Assembly: GCA_021234155.1 (NCBI GenBank)
Contig: JAJEKV010000025.1
Location: 9,733,017 to 9,797,016 of the forward strand
Origin: Isoetes taiwanensis
Taxonomy: Eukaryota; Streptophyta; Lycopodiopsida; Isoetales; Isoetaceae
DNA: 64,000 nucleotides
Reading direction: 5' to 3'
The notes beneath the pieces are model-generated. The model saw only the letters and a program-made list of their open reading frames with translations. It was not told the DNA's origin and searched no databases. Below, in pieces: positions 33,814 through 46,739 of the stretch. Position 1 is the first letter of the stretch. Every line of letters begins with the position of its first letter. Made by a program: the position numbers and the translations under genes.

Positions 33814-34621
33814 TTGCTACATCCAAAAGCACACAAGTTAGACCGACGTCTAAGTGAGTACGTATGCCTTGTAAGAAATATCGCACTTCATAAAATATAA
33901 AATAAAATCTTCTATATTCGTTAGAACATCATCATTCTAATATGCGGGATGATCAGTCATCGCTTCTCATGCAATGCCCATATAAAGCGCGGGAGCCCCC
34001 CGGTTAGCCCTTTGAGGCTCCACTCAAAGGCGGGAATCAATGACACAATTCACACTTTTTCCCTGGAGCGTCTGCCAGGAGTGCTTCGGATGATGTCCAA
34101 TATACTTAAGTTTCCATATTTTAATTATACAACAAATGCTGCTATACATTAATCCTATGCAATATATCTAGCATCTTTTAACCATGATGCAAACCACATG
34201 TAAAGAATAGTTAACAAAACCCAAATTATTCCATATGCATGACTATAACCCATAGGCTAAAACTTCCATCTATACATGATGGCCTATACTAAAACATTAA
34301 AAAAAAAAACAACATAGCCAAGCATGGACTAGCTTTTCCTATAAGATATAACGTTGATAGCAGCACAAGGAGGGGTCCAGTTTCCCATCTGAGACTTTAT
34401 ATAAGTGTACTTGCTGTTTATTTTTTTAACTTTGTATGCCTATATTCTCTCCATAATAGGAGAATTTTTGGACATGACAGAATCTTTATTTCTGTATGCC
34501 AAATCTCGTATATCATTTTCCAAGGATATACCTCCCCTAATGTACTTATTTTAATATGAATATTAAAATCCTTGCCTTAAAAAAAAAATAATAATAATAA
34601 TAAAGAAAATTAAGAAAAGGA
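33796..34621. mobile_element. 826-bp insertion-like segment within the LTR
   Basis: It follows TTCCCTAAA (ends 33796) and is followed by TTCCCTAAA (34625-34633). The plus-oriented LTR arm lacks the segment and has a single such site near 33230. Its right part carries CCTTAAAAAAAAAA and (AAT)n, like the 3' tail of a retroposon. It is either an insertion with a 9-bp TSD or the remainder of a deletion between direct repeats. The first ~54 bases also appear inverted at 52465-52518. Confidence 0.45.
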
Positions 34622-35850
34622 CATTCCCTAAATGACCCAATGGCAACCCACCCTAAATGCAAGGTTACATGCCAAAACAACATGCTTAACTAGGGGAAAC
34701 TTGAAGTAATGATCAAGCGTTAAAAAGATGGATGGCTTGTAACTTTGGTTCAACCAAGGGTCAAAATGTGGAAAAATTGCACAAAGACTAGAACAAAAGT
34801 AAAAGCTTGGGAATATAATTCGAGACTAATGGACACGTGCTGATCCTATTTAGTGCAATGGGAATAAAAGGAAAAGTTATCACAAAACTGAGGTGCAAAA
34901 CTAGGAGTTAAACGCGAGACCTAGCCATGCAAGACCAAGGCCCCAGCCAAATAGACTAGCATACTATTATTATATGAAAAGAACGACTTAACAATATATA
35001 TTGTTCTGTCTGCGATCAATTCTAACTATAACGGGCCGAATGGGTTACTGTAATGAAGTTAGAACATGACAACGGGAAGGCCGGATCATTTAACAATGTT
35101 TTTGAAAGTCGGATTCAGGGATATTTGCAATTTCAGGCTTCATTCGGTAGATCCTACATGAACCCACTGAGCAAAAGAGCAAGAAATGGTAAGAAGCTGG
35201 GGAAATTTCGGATTGGATCCCAGAGTATCCAAAATGGCATGCATGGGATAAAACTTACAGGCACAAATAGATTCCAAGCATAATAGCAAGATGGATTGGC
35301 TCAGCTAGCAATCAGAGAAGGAGGCCGGAACTGTAAGAAGTAAACAAGAAATCCATGGCACTGTCTGTTCTTTAAATCCTTCCGAATCTGGCTGTACAGC
35401 AGTGGTGGCCTCGCAATACTTAAGCAAAACTAGCAGGGATATTGAAAAAACTGAACAAGCTTGAAGCGGAAGCCAGAAGTTTACCACAAACACACAACCA
35501 GCTTAGCATCTACATCTGTATCATCTGCAAGCAGACATTTATTCAAGCAGGTCTTCATGTACTCACTGCTTATAAGCTCACTCTGCAACAAATTCTTCCT
35601 TCCAGCTTCCCTTCTTTCTTGATTCCCTCTTCCATTGATTAACTACTCACTTATATAGCTTTCAATCTTCACGTTGCATGCATGAAATCTCTAGTTTGCA
35701 TCTAGTTTGCATGAAACTACGTTTGCATGCATTTCTATTTTAACTACTTAAATTGTTATTTCTTGAAACCTTACATATCTTATATCTTTAATTATCCCTA
35801 CTATTGGTTGAGTTGATTAAAAAAATCCATTACTACCTAGGTTCATTACA

Positions 35851-35865
35851 TTCTACCCACCTTTT
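35851..35865 (-). other. Polypurine tract of the old gypsy element
   Basis: AAAAGGTGGGTAGAA on the minus strand, directly before the LTR start TGTAATG. It primes plus-strand cDNA synthesis and marks this LTR as the 3' LTR. Confidence 0.75.
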
Positions 35866-35880
35866 AAAAAATCCATGTCC

Positions 35881-37123
35881 TCATGGCTTGAAGTCCGGAT
35901 ACAAACGGTGAAATTCGCTTGCATCTACCCAAGTGGCATCCTCCATTGGGCATCCTTGCCATTGTACGAGATAGCGTTTTATCTCACGATTTCTCAAGGC
36001 TCGAACCTCTTGCCGCAATATCTGCATTGGTTTTATGGCCAGTTGTTGTTCTATAGCCTCCAAAACATCTGGATGAAGAATATGACGATCTGTCGGAACA
36101 TACTTCCTTAAGTTGCTAACGTGGAACACATCATGAACCTTAACATTCGTTGGTAACTCCAATTTATAAGCCATCAACCCAATTCTCTTGACAATCTTAA
36201 AAGGTCCTGCAAATCTTGGAGCAAGCTTGGCGCCTTTTGGAAATTTAAGAGTGCCTTGTTTAGGATTAATGCGCAGAAACACCATGTCACCTGCTTTAAA
36301 TTCTATTTTGCGACGTTTCTGGTCGGCATACTGTTTCTATCTATTCTGGGCCTTATGCAAATTCTCTCGAAAAATTTTCAACTGGTCGTTCACATCCTCA
36401 ATTAATGTGTTAGCGGCTTCCACTTGCACATGAGGGTCTCTCCAATTCACTGGACATCGACATTCCTCACCATACATTGCCTGGAAAGGACTCATCCCGA
36501 TGGAGTTCTGAAAGGTATTATTGTAGGCGAACTCTACCAATGGTAGATACGCGTTCCAATTGTATGGATGTTCGGGCACATACATTCTAAGCATGCCTTC
36601 AACAACTTGATTAACTCTTTCAACTTGACCATCTGTCTCCGGATGAAATGCGGTACTCAGACATAATTGAGTTTGGATACTGGAACATTCCTTGCCAAAA
36701 TTGACCCGTGAACTTGCTATCTCTATCCGAGATAATTGTATTAGGCATCCCATGTAGTCGAAATATTTCCTTAACAAAGATTCTAGCAACATCAAGAGCA
36801 GTGGCTGTAGACTTGATTGGCATGAAATGTGCTTGCTTTGTCAACCTATCTACAACAACATAGATAGCATCATAGCCTGATCTAGTTCGTGGCAATCCTA
36901 CAATAAAGTCCATTCCGATAGAATCCCACTTCCTAACTGGCACATCTAGCGGTTGCAGCAATCCAGCAGTTCTCATGTGTGTTGCTTTAAACTTTTGACA
37001 TTGTAAACACTTTACAACATACTCTTGAGTCTCGCGCTTCATTCCTGGCCAAAAGAATTGATGCCGAACTTTCCTTAGAGTCTTATTGATTCCAGGATGC
37101 CCTGCTATTGGGCTATCATGCAT
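35881..37123 (-). pseudogene. Old gypsy element: integrase and chromodomain
   Basis: Order on the minus strand: zinc-binding HHCC region (GHPGINKTLRKVRHQFFW, then CLQCQKFK), DDE core (SIGMDFIVGLPRT with catalytic Asp; IISDRDSKFTGQFW with the second Asp), a frame change near 36650-36700, the rest of the core (FHPETDGQVERVNQ, catalytic Glu) and the GPY/F-type region (PRFAGPFKIVKRIG). A chromodomain ends it (YLVQWQGCPMEDATWVD). Chromodomains guide chromoviruses to marked chromatin. One frame is broken, so it is a defective copy of the 3' half of pol. Confidence 0.92.
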
Positions 37124-37138
37124 TTCATATAAAATTTT

Positions 37139-37550
37139 CTAAATTACATCCCTATCTTGGGGTATACATATCTTATCTTTGTAATATAGAATTCCATTTT
37201 GGAGTAGATAATGCTCAGCTGCCTCTCCTTTTTGTAGCTTTGCAATGATTGATCCAAAGTATTTATCATTAACCAACTTTGAGCTTATGGTCTCTTGCCA
37301 TGAACCACCCACACTACTAATCAAAGCACAAAATGGCTTCCTTGAAAGCGCATCTGCAACCACATTATCTTTTCCAGGATGATAATCAATTGTGAAATCA
37401 TATTCTTGCAGTAATTCCATCCAACGTCGTTGACGATTATTCAAATGGGGCTGGCGCATAAAATATTTAAGGCTAGCATGATCAGTCTTCAAAATAAAAG
37501 ATTTGCCCAAACAGATAGTGTCTCCAAATCCTTAATGCATGGACGACAGC
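37139..37550 (-). pseudogene. Old gypsy element: RNase H region, split by the nested insertion
   Basis: Contains [34 protein letters not shown] and [10 protein letters not shown], typical of the Ty3/gypsy RNase H end. Just right of 37500 the frame shifts by one base. Reading then continues ([14 protein letters not shown]) to the nested LTR at 37551, and the preceding part of the same domain resumes at 49233. Confidence 0.9.
37546..37550. repeat. TSD (ACAGC) of nested element, left
   Basis: Identical to 49233-49237. Confidence 0.9.
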
Positions 37551-39135
37551 TGTGACGCTCCTTGCGCTATATACGACAGCCCGCCGTATACATCGAAGGA
37601 CCTTCCCCATCCAACGGCACCCGTCGTATGGGCCCTCTGTCTAACTCGCGTCTGGAGCCCAGACGATCGAGTAGAGGACACAGAGGTGTCATTCTGTCCC
37701 GTCCTCTATGGGTTCCCTATGTCAGCGGAAGCAAAATATACAACATAAGCACTAGCAATAATAACAACAGACTACCTCGAAGGGTAGTGATAATCCATCT
37801 AACCATGTCATCAAATACAACAATACAATGAATGCTTCAAATACATCAAATAGAGGCTCCTACCCAGGGCTCAGACTCAAGGGGAGTCGACCGACGGCCG
37901 GGGGCTCCCGATAGAACAGGACCGAAGTTATGGCAATGACTTGGGCTGGCAATAGACAATGGCTAGGGTTGACCACTCCATCCGCCCCTCCCATTGCATA
38001 CTTTGCGGATAGGCTAAATCGGGCTCGACGTGGATCAGAACTCCTGCCGGAGACGTAATCCCATGGTATCACCCAACGAGACTACTCCGGTTGCATCTCC
38101 CGGTCCGATGAGGTAGGAAGGGTTGCATCTCCCCCCCGAGTGCAAAGTGGCTCCATGGGCGGCTAGAGGATCGTGGCGACACACGCCCATACCCGGCCCG
38201 AACTCCCCAAAACAAGAGCCAAGCCGACACTTGCAACTCTTGAGAGTCGTATGACACCATTGACCCAGGAAGTGTCGGACCCATACCCGGCCCACATGAA
38301 GTGACCGACTATGAGTCTAGCCCGCTATGGGACCCCAGTAGCCGCGCTCAGCAGGGTCCTCCTTCCACTTTGCCACTGACCCCGTTGTGTGGTGTTCAGT
38401 CACTCCATAGCCTCCATAGCCAGGTGGGCTCTATGCACAGGCCGCATAATAATGGGAACTAGTGGGTCTAAACTAGGAGCATCATCTACTAGTGGCTACT
38501 AGGTCTCTACCCCCCTTCCCAATACACAAGAGGTGCAAATATGAGATCAACCAACATCATATCAACATAATCTTGATAATAAAAGAGAATAACAACTAAT
38601 CCTAATCACATACATCTAACTTATAGTTAGGGTTCATTGATTAGGGTTTAGGTTCAGGACAATAGGTTCTAGAATGGCTCTATTACAATACTGGAATCTA
38701 TCCGAAATACTTGCCTCTGACGCACTATCGCTAACTCCCCTGGTTCTCCATCTCTAGCAAGTAGTTGAAGAAGATGATCCTCCTCTGCTGCTGCAACTCA
38801 GGCTGTCGAAGACGGTCTTCAAGTCGGAGCTCTGATCGCGAACTGGTGGTCTGAGGTTGGTGGAGCCAAATGTGGCTAGGGTTTAGGGTTTAGCCTTTTA
38901 TATGTTAGGGTCTACATGAATGCCACTTGGCTCCCATAGGTGCGTCTATGTGGTGGTTCGCCTATAAGGTGAGGCCATGTGGAAATGGCTTCTTACCTTA
39001 GGTTGGCTAAGTTATGTAGATAACTTAGTCATCTGCCCCACATTAGGTGTATACAAGTCTATTTATGTAGAGTTGTATGGTGATGTGGCCATGGGATATA
39101 CGTATTTATACCGTATATTCCAGGGGAACGTCACA
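37551..39135 (-). repeat. 3' LTR of nested element
   Basis: Near-identical to 47646-49232, with differences concentrated in 37890-38400 as single-base indels and C/T changes. It contains a plus-strand telomere-like TAGGGTTTAGGGTTT block (38877-38891) beside a minus-strand TATA box (CATATAAAAGG, 38894-38904). Confidence 0.95.
38877..38904 (-). promoter_or_regulatory. Putative LTR promoter: TATA box with telo-box
   Basis: On the minus strand CATATAAAAGG is followed 2 bases later by AAACCCTAAACCCTA. Telo-boxes near start sites are known in plant ribosomal-protein and translation-factor promoters. The copy in the functional 5' LTR is at 48974-49001. Confidence 0.5.
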
Positions 39136-39148
39136 TTCTCCCCCCCTT
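39136..39148 (-). other. Polypurine tract of nested element
   Basis: Minus-strand AAGGGGGGGAGAA directly before the LTR start TGTGACG. Confidence 0.8.
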
Positions 39149-39830
39149 AGGATAATGCTGTCCTCAGCATTACATAAGGTGAAACGAACCTGCACAATGT
39201 AAAAGAAGAATATTCACATTAACACTTAGAATTTATCACAACCATAACTTTCGGTGTTAATTACCTGAATATGAGTGTGAAGCTATATTCACATTCTTAT
39301 ACAATTTATATAGTTTCAGCAATTTTTACATTAGGATAACTTGAAACATCCTGAGGAGTTTTATAACTAAGACAAAATGTTATAAGCTCATATTCTTGGT
39401 GTGATGCACTCCCTCTTTACGGTCACTTTCCTCTATTGGCCAACAGGAGCATATCACGTTAGTTTAATTAGTAATTTGTGGTTTTAAGGGTCCACCCCCT
39501 ATTTAATTTACATTACATTATACTACATGCATGTGACATGCCTATTATGCCTACATGTCTAATGCCTACACCTTTTGTCAGCTCTGGCATAGGAGGTGGC
39601 TTATCCTCCATAACAGCCATAGACTCTAGGTGGTTCCCTATCATGCACCTATCCATGATCCCTATTCTAGGACTCATACATGCATACTTAACCTATAGGC
39701 ATGATATCATTGCATAGGGAACATGAAGGATGATCCCATCATCGCCCATGCTCTCATGCGTCATAACCTATATACATCTTGGCTCCTAAAAGTGATTGCA
39801 TGCACTCTTTGGTTCGTCTCGGCCAAATCT

Positions 39831-40200
39831 CTATTGAGTGAATGCACTCACCTTCCCGAATCGTTGTCGACGATGTCGCTGAGGAGCTGGCCTTTGCATT
39901 GCTCCATAAACCGTGGGTACTGTTTTTTTGAGATTAGATTTAAGTAGCCCTGTCTCGTCTTGCAAGTGTGTCCACTTGACTAGATATTGGAGGACTGAGG
40001 TCCCTCTTGTTTTCTTATATGCTTTATTGAGAAGAGCTTTTGAAACAATCTCAAGCTGTTCTTCGGTTATTCCCAACAAAGTTGGTGTCTCCAATATCTC
40101 CTCTAGGTTGGGAGTATGTTTTTTCAGCAAGCTTATATGGAAGAGTTTATGAATTTTCAAGTGTGCGGGCAGATCCAACTTATAGGATTGGTTACCTATT
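39831..40200 (-). pseudogene. Nested element: chromodomain region
   Basis: HKLFHISLLKKHTPN (conserved lead-in) precedes a chromodomain core with LQYLVKWTHLQDETG. The usual Trp in the W-E motif after the core appears altered (ETGLLKSNLK). Frame breaks near 40180-40260 separate it from the integrase. Confidence 0.8.
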
Positions 40201-41075
40201 CCTTGAATGATTTTGAATGGTCCTGCCCACCTTGAAGAAAGTTTCTTAAATTGCCAACGCAGAGCTTAGCGTGTTTGACTTTTATTTGGAGTCAAATATT
40301 ATCCCCTACTTGGAATTCTCTTTTGGTTCTGTGTTTATCGGCTATGCTCTTTTGTCGACTTCTTGCTGCCATGAGATGGCCTTGAACTTCTTCCACTAAT
40401 TGTTGCATATCAGTCAACATTTATTGAGAAACTTCTAGCTTGGACACTCGGTTATGCCAAGTGTCTGGTGTTAGGCATGGATAACCATAATTTATCATGG
40501 ATAACTCTACCAAGTAAATACTTCCCACTTTGACTTATTCCACACATAGTTCTCAATATGTCTTATGTTATCCGGCTTGTACGTTCAGTCTGCCCAGCTG
40601 TTTGGGGGTGATATGCTGTACTCATGGATAACTTTGTCTGAATCGTGTTGAAGAAGTTCTTCCAAAAGGCACTTATAAACTCGAGGTCTCTATTGGAGGT
40701 GATTTTCCTTCCCATCCCATGCAATCAGAATATTTCCTTTACGAAAAGCATGGCGGTGTCTAAAACCGTATCTGTGGTTCGATATGGCAAAAAGTGCACC
40801 ATCTTTGATAGTCTGTCGACCACTACCATTAAGGCGTCATGGCCCCTTGCTGTTTTTGGGAGCCTAGATATAAAAACCTCTAAAGGTTCTAGGGTTCCTG
40901 GGATTCGGAGTTGCTCTGCTTTTGTTTCCTGAAATAACTGACATTGCCGAATGCAATTGGCGGTGTCTTTCTTCATGCCATGCCGAAAGTAACTACTCCT
41001 TATCTTGAAGTAAGTTTTCATGAATCCCCCGTAGCCGGCTATCAAGTATCATGGAGAATTAATTTCATTACTCTT
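40201..41075 (-). pseudogene. Nested element: integrase region
   Basis: The frame at 40725-41045 includes the zinc-binding C-x2-C part (degenerate, CIRQCQLFQ). It also has the GHDALMVVVDRLSKMVHFLP segment of the DDE core. Later core motifs lie in other frames to the left (40300-40730). It is interrupted and probably inactive. Confidence 0.85.
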
Positions 41076-41306
41076 GATTACTCTGGAATGCAAAGCTTGT
41101 CTTTATGATGTAAGAGTTTGCCTTCCTTTTTATATCTTTTATAGGCTTCTCTTTCTTTATCTATCTTTGCTTTCTTGCAAGGACCAAAGACTAGCCCATA
41201 CTTCCTTGAATTCTTTGCTTGAGGGTAAAACTTCCTCAATCATTTTGCTAAACTCATTGGACAAGGTGGAGATGGCATTTCAATGCATTCGAGTCTCCAA
41301 TGGTCG

Positions 41307-41560
41307 TCAAGAGATTGTGTCAGCAACCACATTTAATTTATCTGACTTATGGACTATCTCGAAGTCATATTCTTCGAGAAATTCCATCCCGCGTCTTTGC
41401 CTCAAATTGCGGAGTGGTTGCATGAAAATGTATTGGAGGCTTTGATGATCAGTATCTAACTGAAATTTTCTACCAAGCAAATAATGCCCCCAAATACGAA
41501 GAGCTCTTACGACAACTAGAAGTTCTTGATTATGCACGTTGGATAACGTTGTTCGGTGTC
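41307..41560 (-). pseudogene. Nested element: RNase H region
   Basis: [32 protein letters not shown] and LNVVADTIS follow the Ty3/gypsy RNase H order. Confidence 0.88.
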
Positions 41561-42640
41561 ATTCATCTTCTTAGAGTCATAGGCTACTACTCTTCCTTCT
41601 TTCATAAGGACTCCACTGGTTGCTAGTTTATCTGCATCAGTTTCTACTAATTTATCATTATTTGGATCTGTTAGGGTGAGCACGGGTGCTGTTGTCAAGG
41701 CTTCTTTGAGCTTTTTGAATGAGGCTTGAATATTCTCTAGCCAATATGCTACCAAATCCTTTAGTTTTTTATTCTGAGTCAGGTCCGACAAAGGGGATGC
41801 CGACTTAGCAAAATCTTTTACAAATTTCCGGTAGTAGCCTGCTAATTCAAGAAAACTTCTCACCTCGGAGATGTTCTTTGCTGGCCAATCCACTATTGCT
41901 TCAATTTGTATTGGATCTGTGGAGATTCCCTTCGGTGTGACCACATGCCCCCAAGTATTCCACTCTACTTGCTGCGAAGTTACACTTTGAGAGTTTTGCA
42001 TATAAACGACGATGCTTTAGCTTTTCTAAAATTCTCCTTAGATGTTCCACATGTTCTTCCATGGACTTGCTATAGATTAGAATGTCATCGAAAAATATGA
42101 TGACAAACTCGTCCAAAAGTCTCTAAACATCTCATTCATTAAGCACACAAATGTAGTTGGGGCATTTGATAGACCAAAGGGCTTGACTATGAACTTATAG
42201 TGCCCATACCACATTCTAAAAGTTGATTTATGAATATCCTCCTCCTTGATTCTTATTTGATGGTATCCAGACCTTAGATCATTATTGGAAAAGAATTTTG
42301 CTCCTTGGAGTTAGTCCATTAAATCATGGGCTCTTGGCAATATATATTTGTTCTGTATCGTTTGCTTGTCAAGCTGACGAAAATGAATGCACATCCTTAG
42401 ACTTCTATCTTTCTTCTTCACAAAGAGGATGGGTGCCCCAAAACCCAAGCTTTAATAATTCTTGAGCTCGGCTAGCTCTAGGATGCTCATCCTATAGTGA
42501 GCTTTGCTAGTTGATTTTGCATCTGGCGCAAGAGTGATTTCGCACTCAATGCCTCTATAGGACGTTAGCTCTCAAATTTCATCCCGTAACTGGTCATGAA
42601 CTCTTTAATTAACTTGGCAATTGCCTTAGGTAATTATTTT
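41516..42640 (-). pseudogene. Nested element: reverse transcriptase
   Basis: The catalytic box is intact ([14 protein letters not shown], frame 41901-42116). It is followed in a shifted frame by [20 protein letters not shown] and [19 protein letters not shown]. The RT N-terminal half ([11 protein letters not shown]-type block near 42420-42445) continues to about 42500 with stops. The fingers and palm core are recognisable but frame-broken. Confidence 0.88.
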
Positions 42641-45600
42641 GGATTTGCATCCTCCTTTTTATTCTTTTGATCTGTGTCGATGGCTTCAAGCTTAAGGATA
42701 TATTCAATCCCCTTCTTAATGATGCATTTATGACATGCACTGCAAGGCAAATTTCTTACCTTGACTACGGGTTTTGCAAGAGTGTCATGAAGTTTCTAGC
42801 TGCAAACATTGATCATGAATACGTGTTATGCAATGTGGCTACTATGGTGTTGTTGCTGTTTTTATTCATCTTACTCGTAGAAGAAATTATAGCAAAACAC
42901 TTATACTCATGATACATATTTGATCTCAATCAAGAACGAAATTTAAGTTGTATTTACTTTGTAGGCGCTTGCGGGTCTAATGCTGACGTCGACGTTTAGG
43001 TTTGAAGTGTTCCTTAATGTCTTTGAGTTTGATGCCGTGGTCGACGTTTCGTAGCATGTTCCATGTCGAGCATCCTTCAAGTGCTGGACCTACCTTTTCC
43101 CATGGCAAGTCCTGTGTCCGTGCAACCATTAATGCTAAGGGTGCATCTCTAAGGTATCCTCGAGCTAAATGAAGGTAATGCAAGGCCATAGATCTCCTAA
43201 TAGGATTACATGGTGCTGATAGCAAGTTGCCCCTGCTCCCCTATGGCTAAATTGTTTGTGGAAAACTACTATTTGACGTTGAATGAGTGAAGAAAGATAA
43301 TAGCATGAAGCTTTTCCCATGCTGACTGCGGGTTCTGACCCTTTCCTCATGCTGCTTGACTGTATATTTTTATCTGCCATGGTCCCTCTTCATCGAGATG
43401 GTGCTATCAAGGTTAATATGACTGCCCCTCAGGGTTTGGCCCATGATGACGTGGATTGTTTGGGTTTGGCCGTGCTCCCACTCATATAGAATCTTGCTTG
43501 AAACTTCTCATCATCTGAAGATCTTGATGCTGCATTCGATGCTTGATAAAATCATATGCTTGTACGTCCGTGATGTTATGCGCTGTATATGTCTCTCTTT
43601 CGGCTATTTCTCTTGGAAGTTCTTGCTGTGAATAGTCGATGAAGTCGTCATTATAAGTATCAATGATCATAGGTAGGAGTTCATCCATGTGAAGACCTTA
43701 ATCAATGCAGTGTGGTAGGTGTAAGATATGATCTGCAAAAAAAAGTATTCTTCCCCTTCAATAATAATTGGTGTACAAGATGTGATTTCAGCTGGATTGC
43801 TGTTGCCTTTCTTGGGAGGTCCTCTATGTGTCAATGTACTTCTCTATTTTCTTGGCTAATTTGGGTTCATTCTCAAATTCATGGACTTCATCCTCATAGT
43901 CATGTTCCCCTTCTTGATACTTGGCTGATGGGCCTTCTAGAAGGTTGGACTTGGTGTCGAGTTCCTCTAAATGTGGTCTAGCTCCCCTCATATTTAATGG
44001 TGCTAGATCAAGAGGTCGGGCTGATGGTTCTCCTGTCTTATTTACTGTCGGATAATGGAAGAAGGTTTCAAAGGCTGCTTGTGCTGATAAATATTTGTGC
44101 CTTTGGACCGTACATGTCATGTATCGTGGCATTATTTCAGCCCTTTTCCAGATTGTCTTCTTCGGTGTCTGACTCAGTGCTGTGTGATGGCTTTAAGAAA
44201 GATCCACGCTCCGGTTTGCCCTTGGAGTCTCACATCCTGGCCTTGGAGCTGTTGATTGTATTGACCAAGGATATCTTGGTAATACGGTGTCCTTGATGTC
44301 GTTTCATAAAGATCAAAGGTATGCTGAAAGACTTAAAATACCCTGTCGATTGGTGCCTCTTTGATGTGCTCTGAGTTGCGATACTATTCAACAAACTTTG
44401 TAGGCAGCATAGAACTAGGTGAGGTGCAGGAAACGGCTATGTAAAATAGTAAGAGGAGTGGAAAATGGCTTGAGTAAGCTCCTTGTGTCTTTTAATAGTG
44501 GGAAGACGATATATGTACCCTAAAAGGCTCTTAGGGTCCATGCCAAAACCCGAATTTTTTTATAATTTAAAATTTGTTCTAGTACATGAGTATTTGGGGC
44601 TTGGAACGCAAGTAATCCAATCATGTCCCCCTTTTTTTTTTCTATGTTATGTACATGTACATATGTTAACAAGTTTTTATTAAAAACTTGTACCTTGTGT
44701 TTGTGCTTGTGCCTACATAAGGCGAACAGGCATGTGCCTTGAATAACTTGCATGAAGTAAACCCAACCTATTGGGAAAGATCTTTGAGTCGATTTAGTAG
44801 GGTCGACCTGAGTTGAGAAATGTAAAACATGCATCTGCCCTCAACAAACTGACCCAACTTATTTGAAAAACACGTAGCTAACTTAGTTGGGCATGATATG
44901 CCAAATGTTGAATGCCACTTAAGGGTAATAATCTATGGAGCAAAATAATATTTTAGCATGCTCTTTATTTAATGCATCAAGTAGTATATTGACATGGAAA
45001 AGTACACAATTAGTTGTAAGCTTGCTAAATGGTCTAGGCACTAAAAATTAAAATAATAATAAAAAAAATCATGGCAAGTTGGTCTAGACATAAGGTATTA
45101 TTGAATAAGGGCTAAGCACAAGTGTATTTGGACAAGGTTAGAGACTATCATATTGGCACTAAATATTTCAAGGAGGATATCGACATATTCTACACATTTC
45201 AAACAGGATATAGCACATATTCTTTGAAATATTTCTTCACATTTCAAGGAGGATCTAGCACAATGGGACTTGGCAAACAAGGATTGCTTAGAAACAAAGC
45301 AATTAAGGGAATGTGGGCAAAAAGATGCGTAAGACTTTGTGGTTCTTACTATAGGTCGAAACAAATGAAAACCAAACCAAGAGAGTTCAAGGAACTTAAA
45401 AAAATAAGAGATAAATGGGAAAAAAAAGAAAAAAGAAAAAGGCTTATAGCTACGAAATCGATTTAGGGCAAGGGTTCTCAGAAACACAGAAGAGGCGACG
45501 GATCCCGCGCTTGGAGATCGAGCGAGGTTTTGGCATGGCCCAGGGGCGCGGCATGCGTCGCCTTGGGCCTTTGTTCAGATGGCTCGGGCTGCCGTGGAGA

Positions 45601-46739
45601 TTTTCTTCAAATCTGGCAGAGATTTCTTGAAGCTGCAGGTACTGATTGAGTTTTGGCAAAAGGAAGCAGGAAAAATCATGTTTTTCCTGCAGGTGCGACT
45701 CACCCCGCGCCTGGGACGTCTTCAAGAATTTTGTTTGAGGCCAGGGCGCGGCATGGGTCGCCCTGTGCCATGTTGCTGCTTATTCTGTCTGCCCTATATA
45801 TGTTTGATGCTAGTCTACTTCTGATAGCGCTATATACTTACGGTTAGCTTCAAGTTTCTACAGATTCTTCAAGCTAAGTGACACTGACATTCTATAATTC
45901 TATGTTTATATCAAATGGCTAAGCAAGCGTTGAAGTGATAATCATCGCATCTACTGTTTTTTTTCTTTTTCTTTTGTTAGGCTAGTTATGCTATGAACAG
46001 GACGTTATTCTGCTAACTGATGCTTTGGTTGTGATCATTGCCAAAAGATGTAGGCAGAATCATCATTACTTGGCTGTCAGATTCAGTACCGAGCAAGTTA
46101 GTGCAGCCAAAACTGATGAAATATCTAAAAGCTGTCAAATACTATTTTTCCTATTTTCATTCCGTGATTCCTTTTCTAATACAGGAGCAGTTCAGCATTA
46201 TTTTCTGATGGCTACTAGAGGTAATGCACTCTCATCACATGTTGCTAGAGCACATACAACCTCTAAGAGTCTACTAAGCTGCTAAGAATCTAACGACATT
46301 TTGCCACCAAATACCATTTGTTCATATATTAGGAAAAAGGAAAATAATTTACTTCTAGAAGAATCACACAAAAATTGTTGAATGTATGATGTGCAGCTGG
46401 TTTAGACTACAAGTCTATCAAGAGAAATACTGGATTTAGCGCACTGGTCGATGATTATAACGGTTCAAATATAATGTGTTAAACACAATATAATGTTTTA
46501 AGCTCGGTCTATTTTATGTTCACTCCCATTGAATATTTATGTTTTATGTTCACTCCCATTGAATATTTATGTGGTATCACTCATAGCTGCCCGAATACCA
46601 AGTTAAAATACTCTTCTATAAGCGCTAAAAAATTTAATATACCATAATAACTTTGTAGAAGCACTATAGCTTTACAATTTTATGGAAACAAGCCGAATAT
46701 CCACTGGAGGTCTTCCTCCTTTGACAAATCGGGGAATCT
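42641..46739. other. Nested element: unassigned internal 4.1 kb
   Basis: Gag C-terminus and protease should lie here, but I could not place a zinc knuckle or DSG protease motif. Minus frames at 42977-43225, 43482-43688 and 43824-44132 (acidic, EGEHDYEDEVHEFENEPK) are unrecognised. The plus-strand part 45500-45850 repeats a GGGCGCGGCATG-GTCGCC word twice and has a CTATATATG box, so another nested repeat is possible. A 30-bp tandem duplication lies at 46512-46571. Confidence 0.35.
46512..46571. repeat. Tandem duplication, two 30-bp units
   Basis: TTTTATGTTCACTCCCATTG plus GAATATTTATG-type sequence, repeated exactly at a 30-base offset. Confidence 0.9.

Larger units (their letters stand above)
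33458..35850 (-). repeat. Minus-oriented LTR of the old gypsy element (3' LTR)
   Basis: On the minus strand it begins TGTAATGAACC at 35850, directly after the polypurine tract. It matches the plus-oriented arm 31973-33457 in reverse complement and the partial LTR 52269-52464. The extreme LTR terminus (TGTGAAGCTCC on the plus strand) is missing at 33458. Confidence 0.7.
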
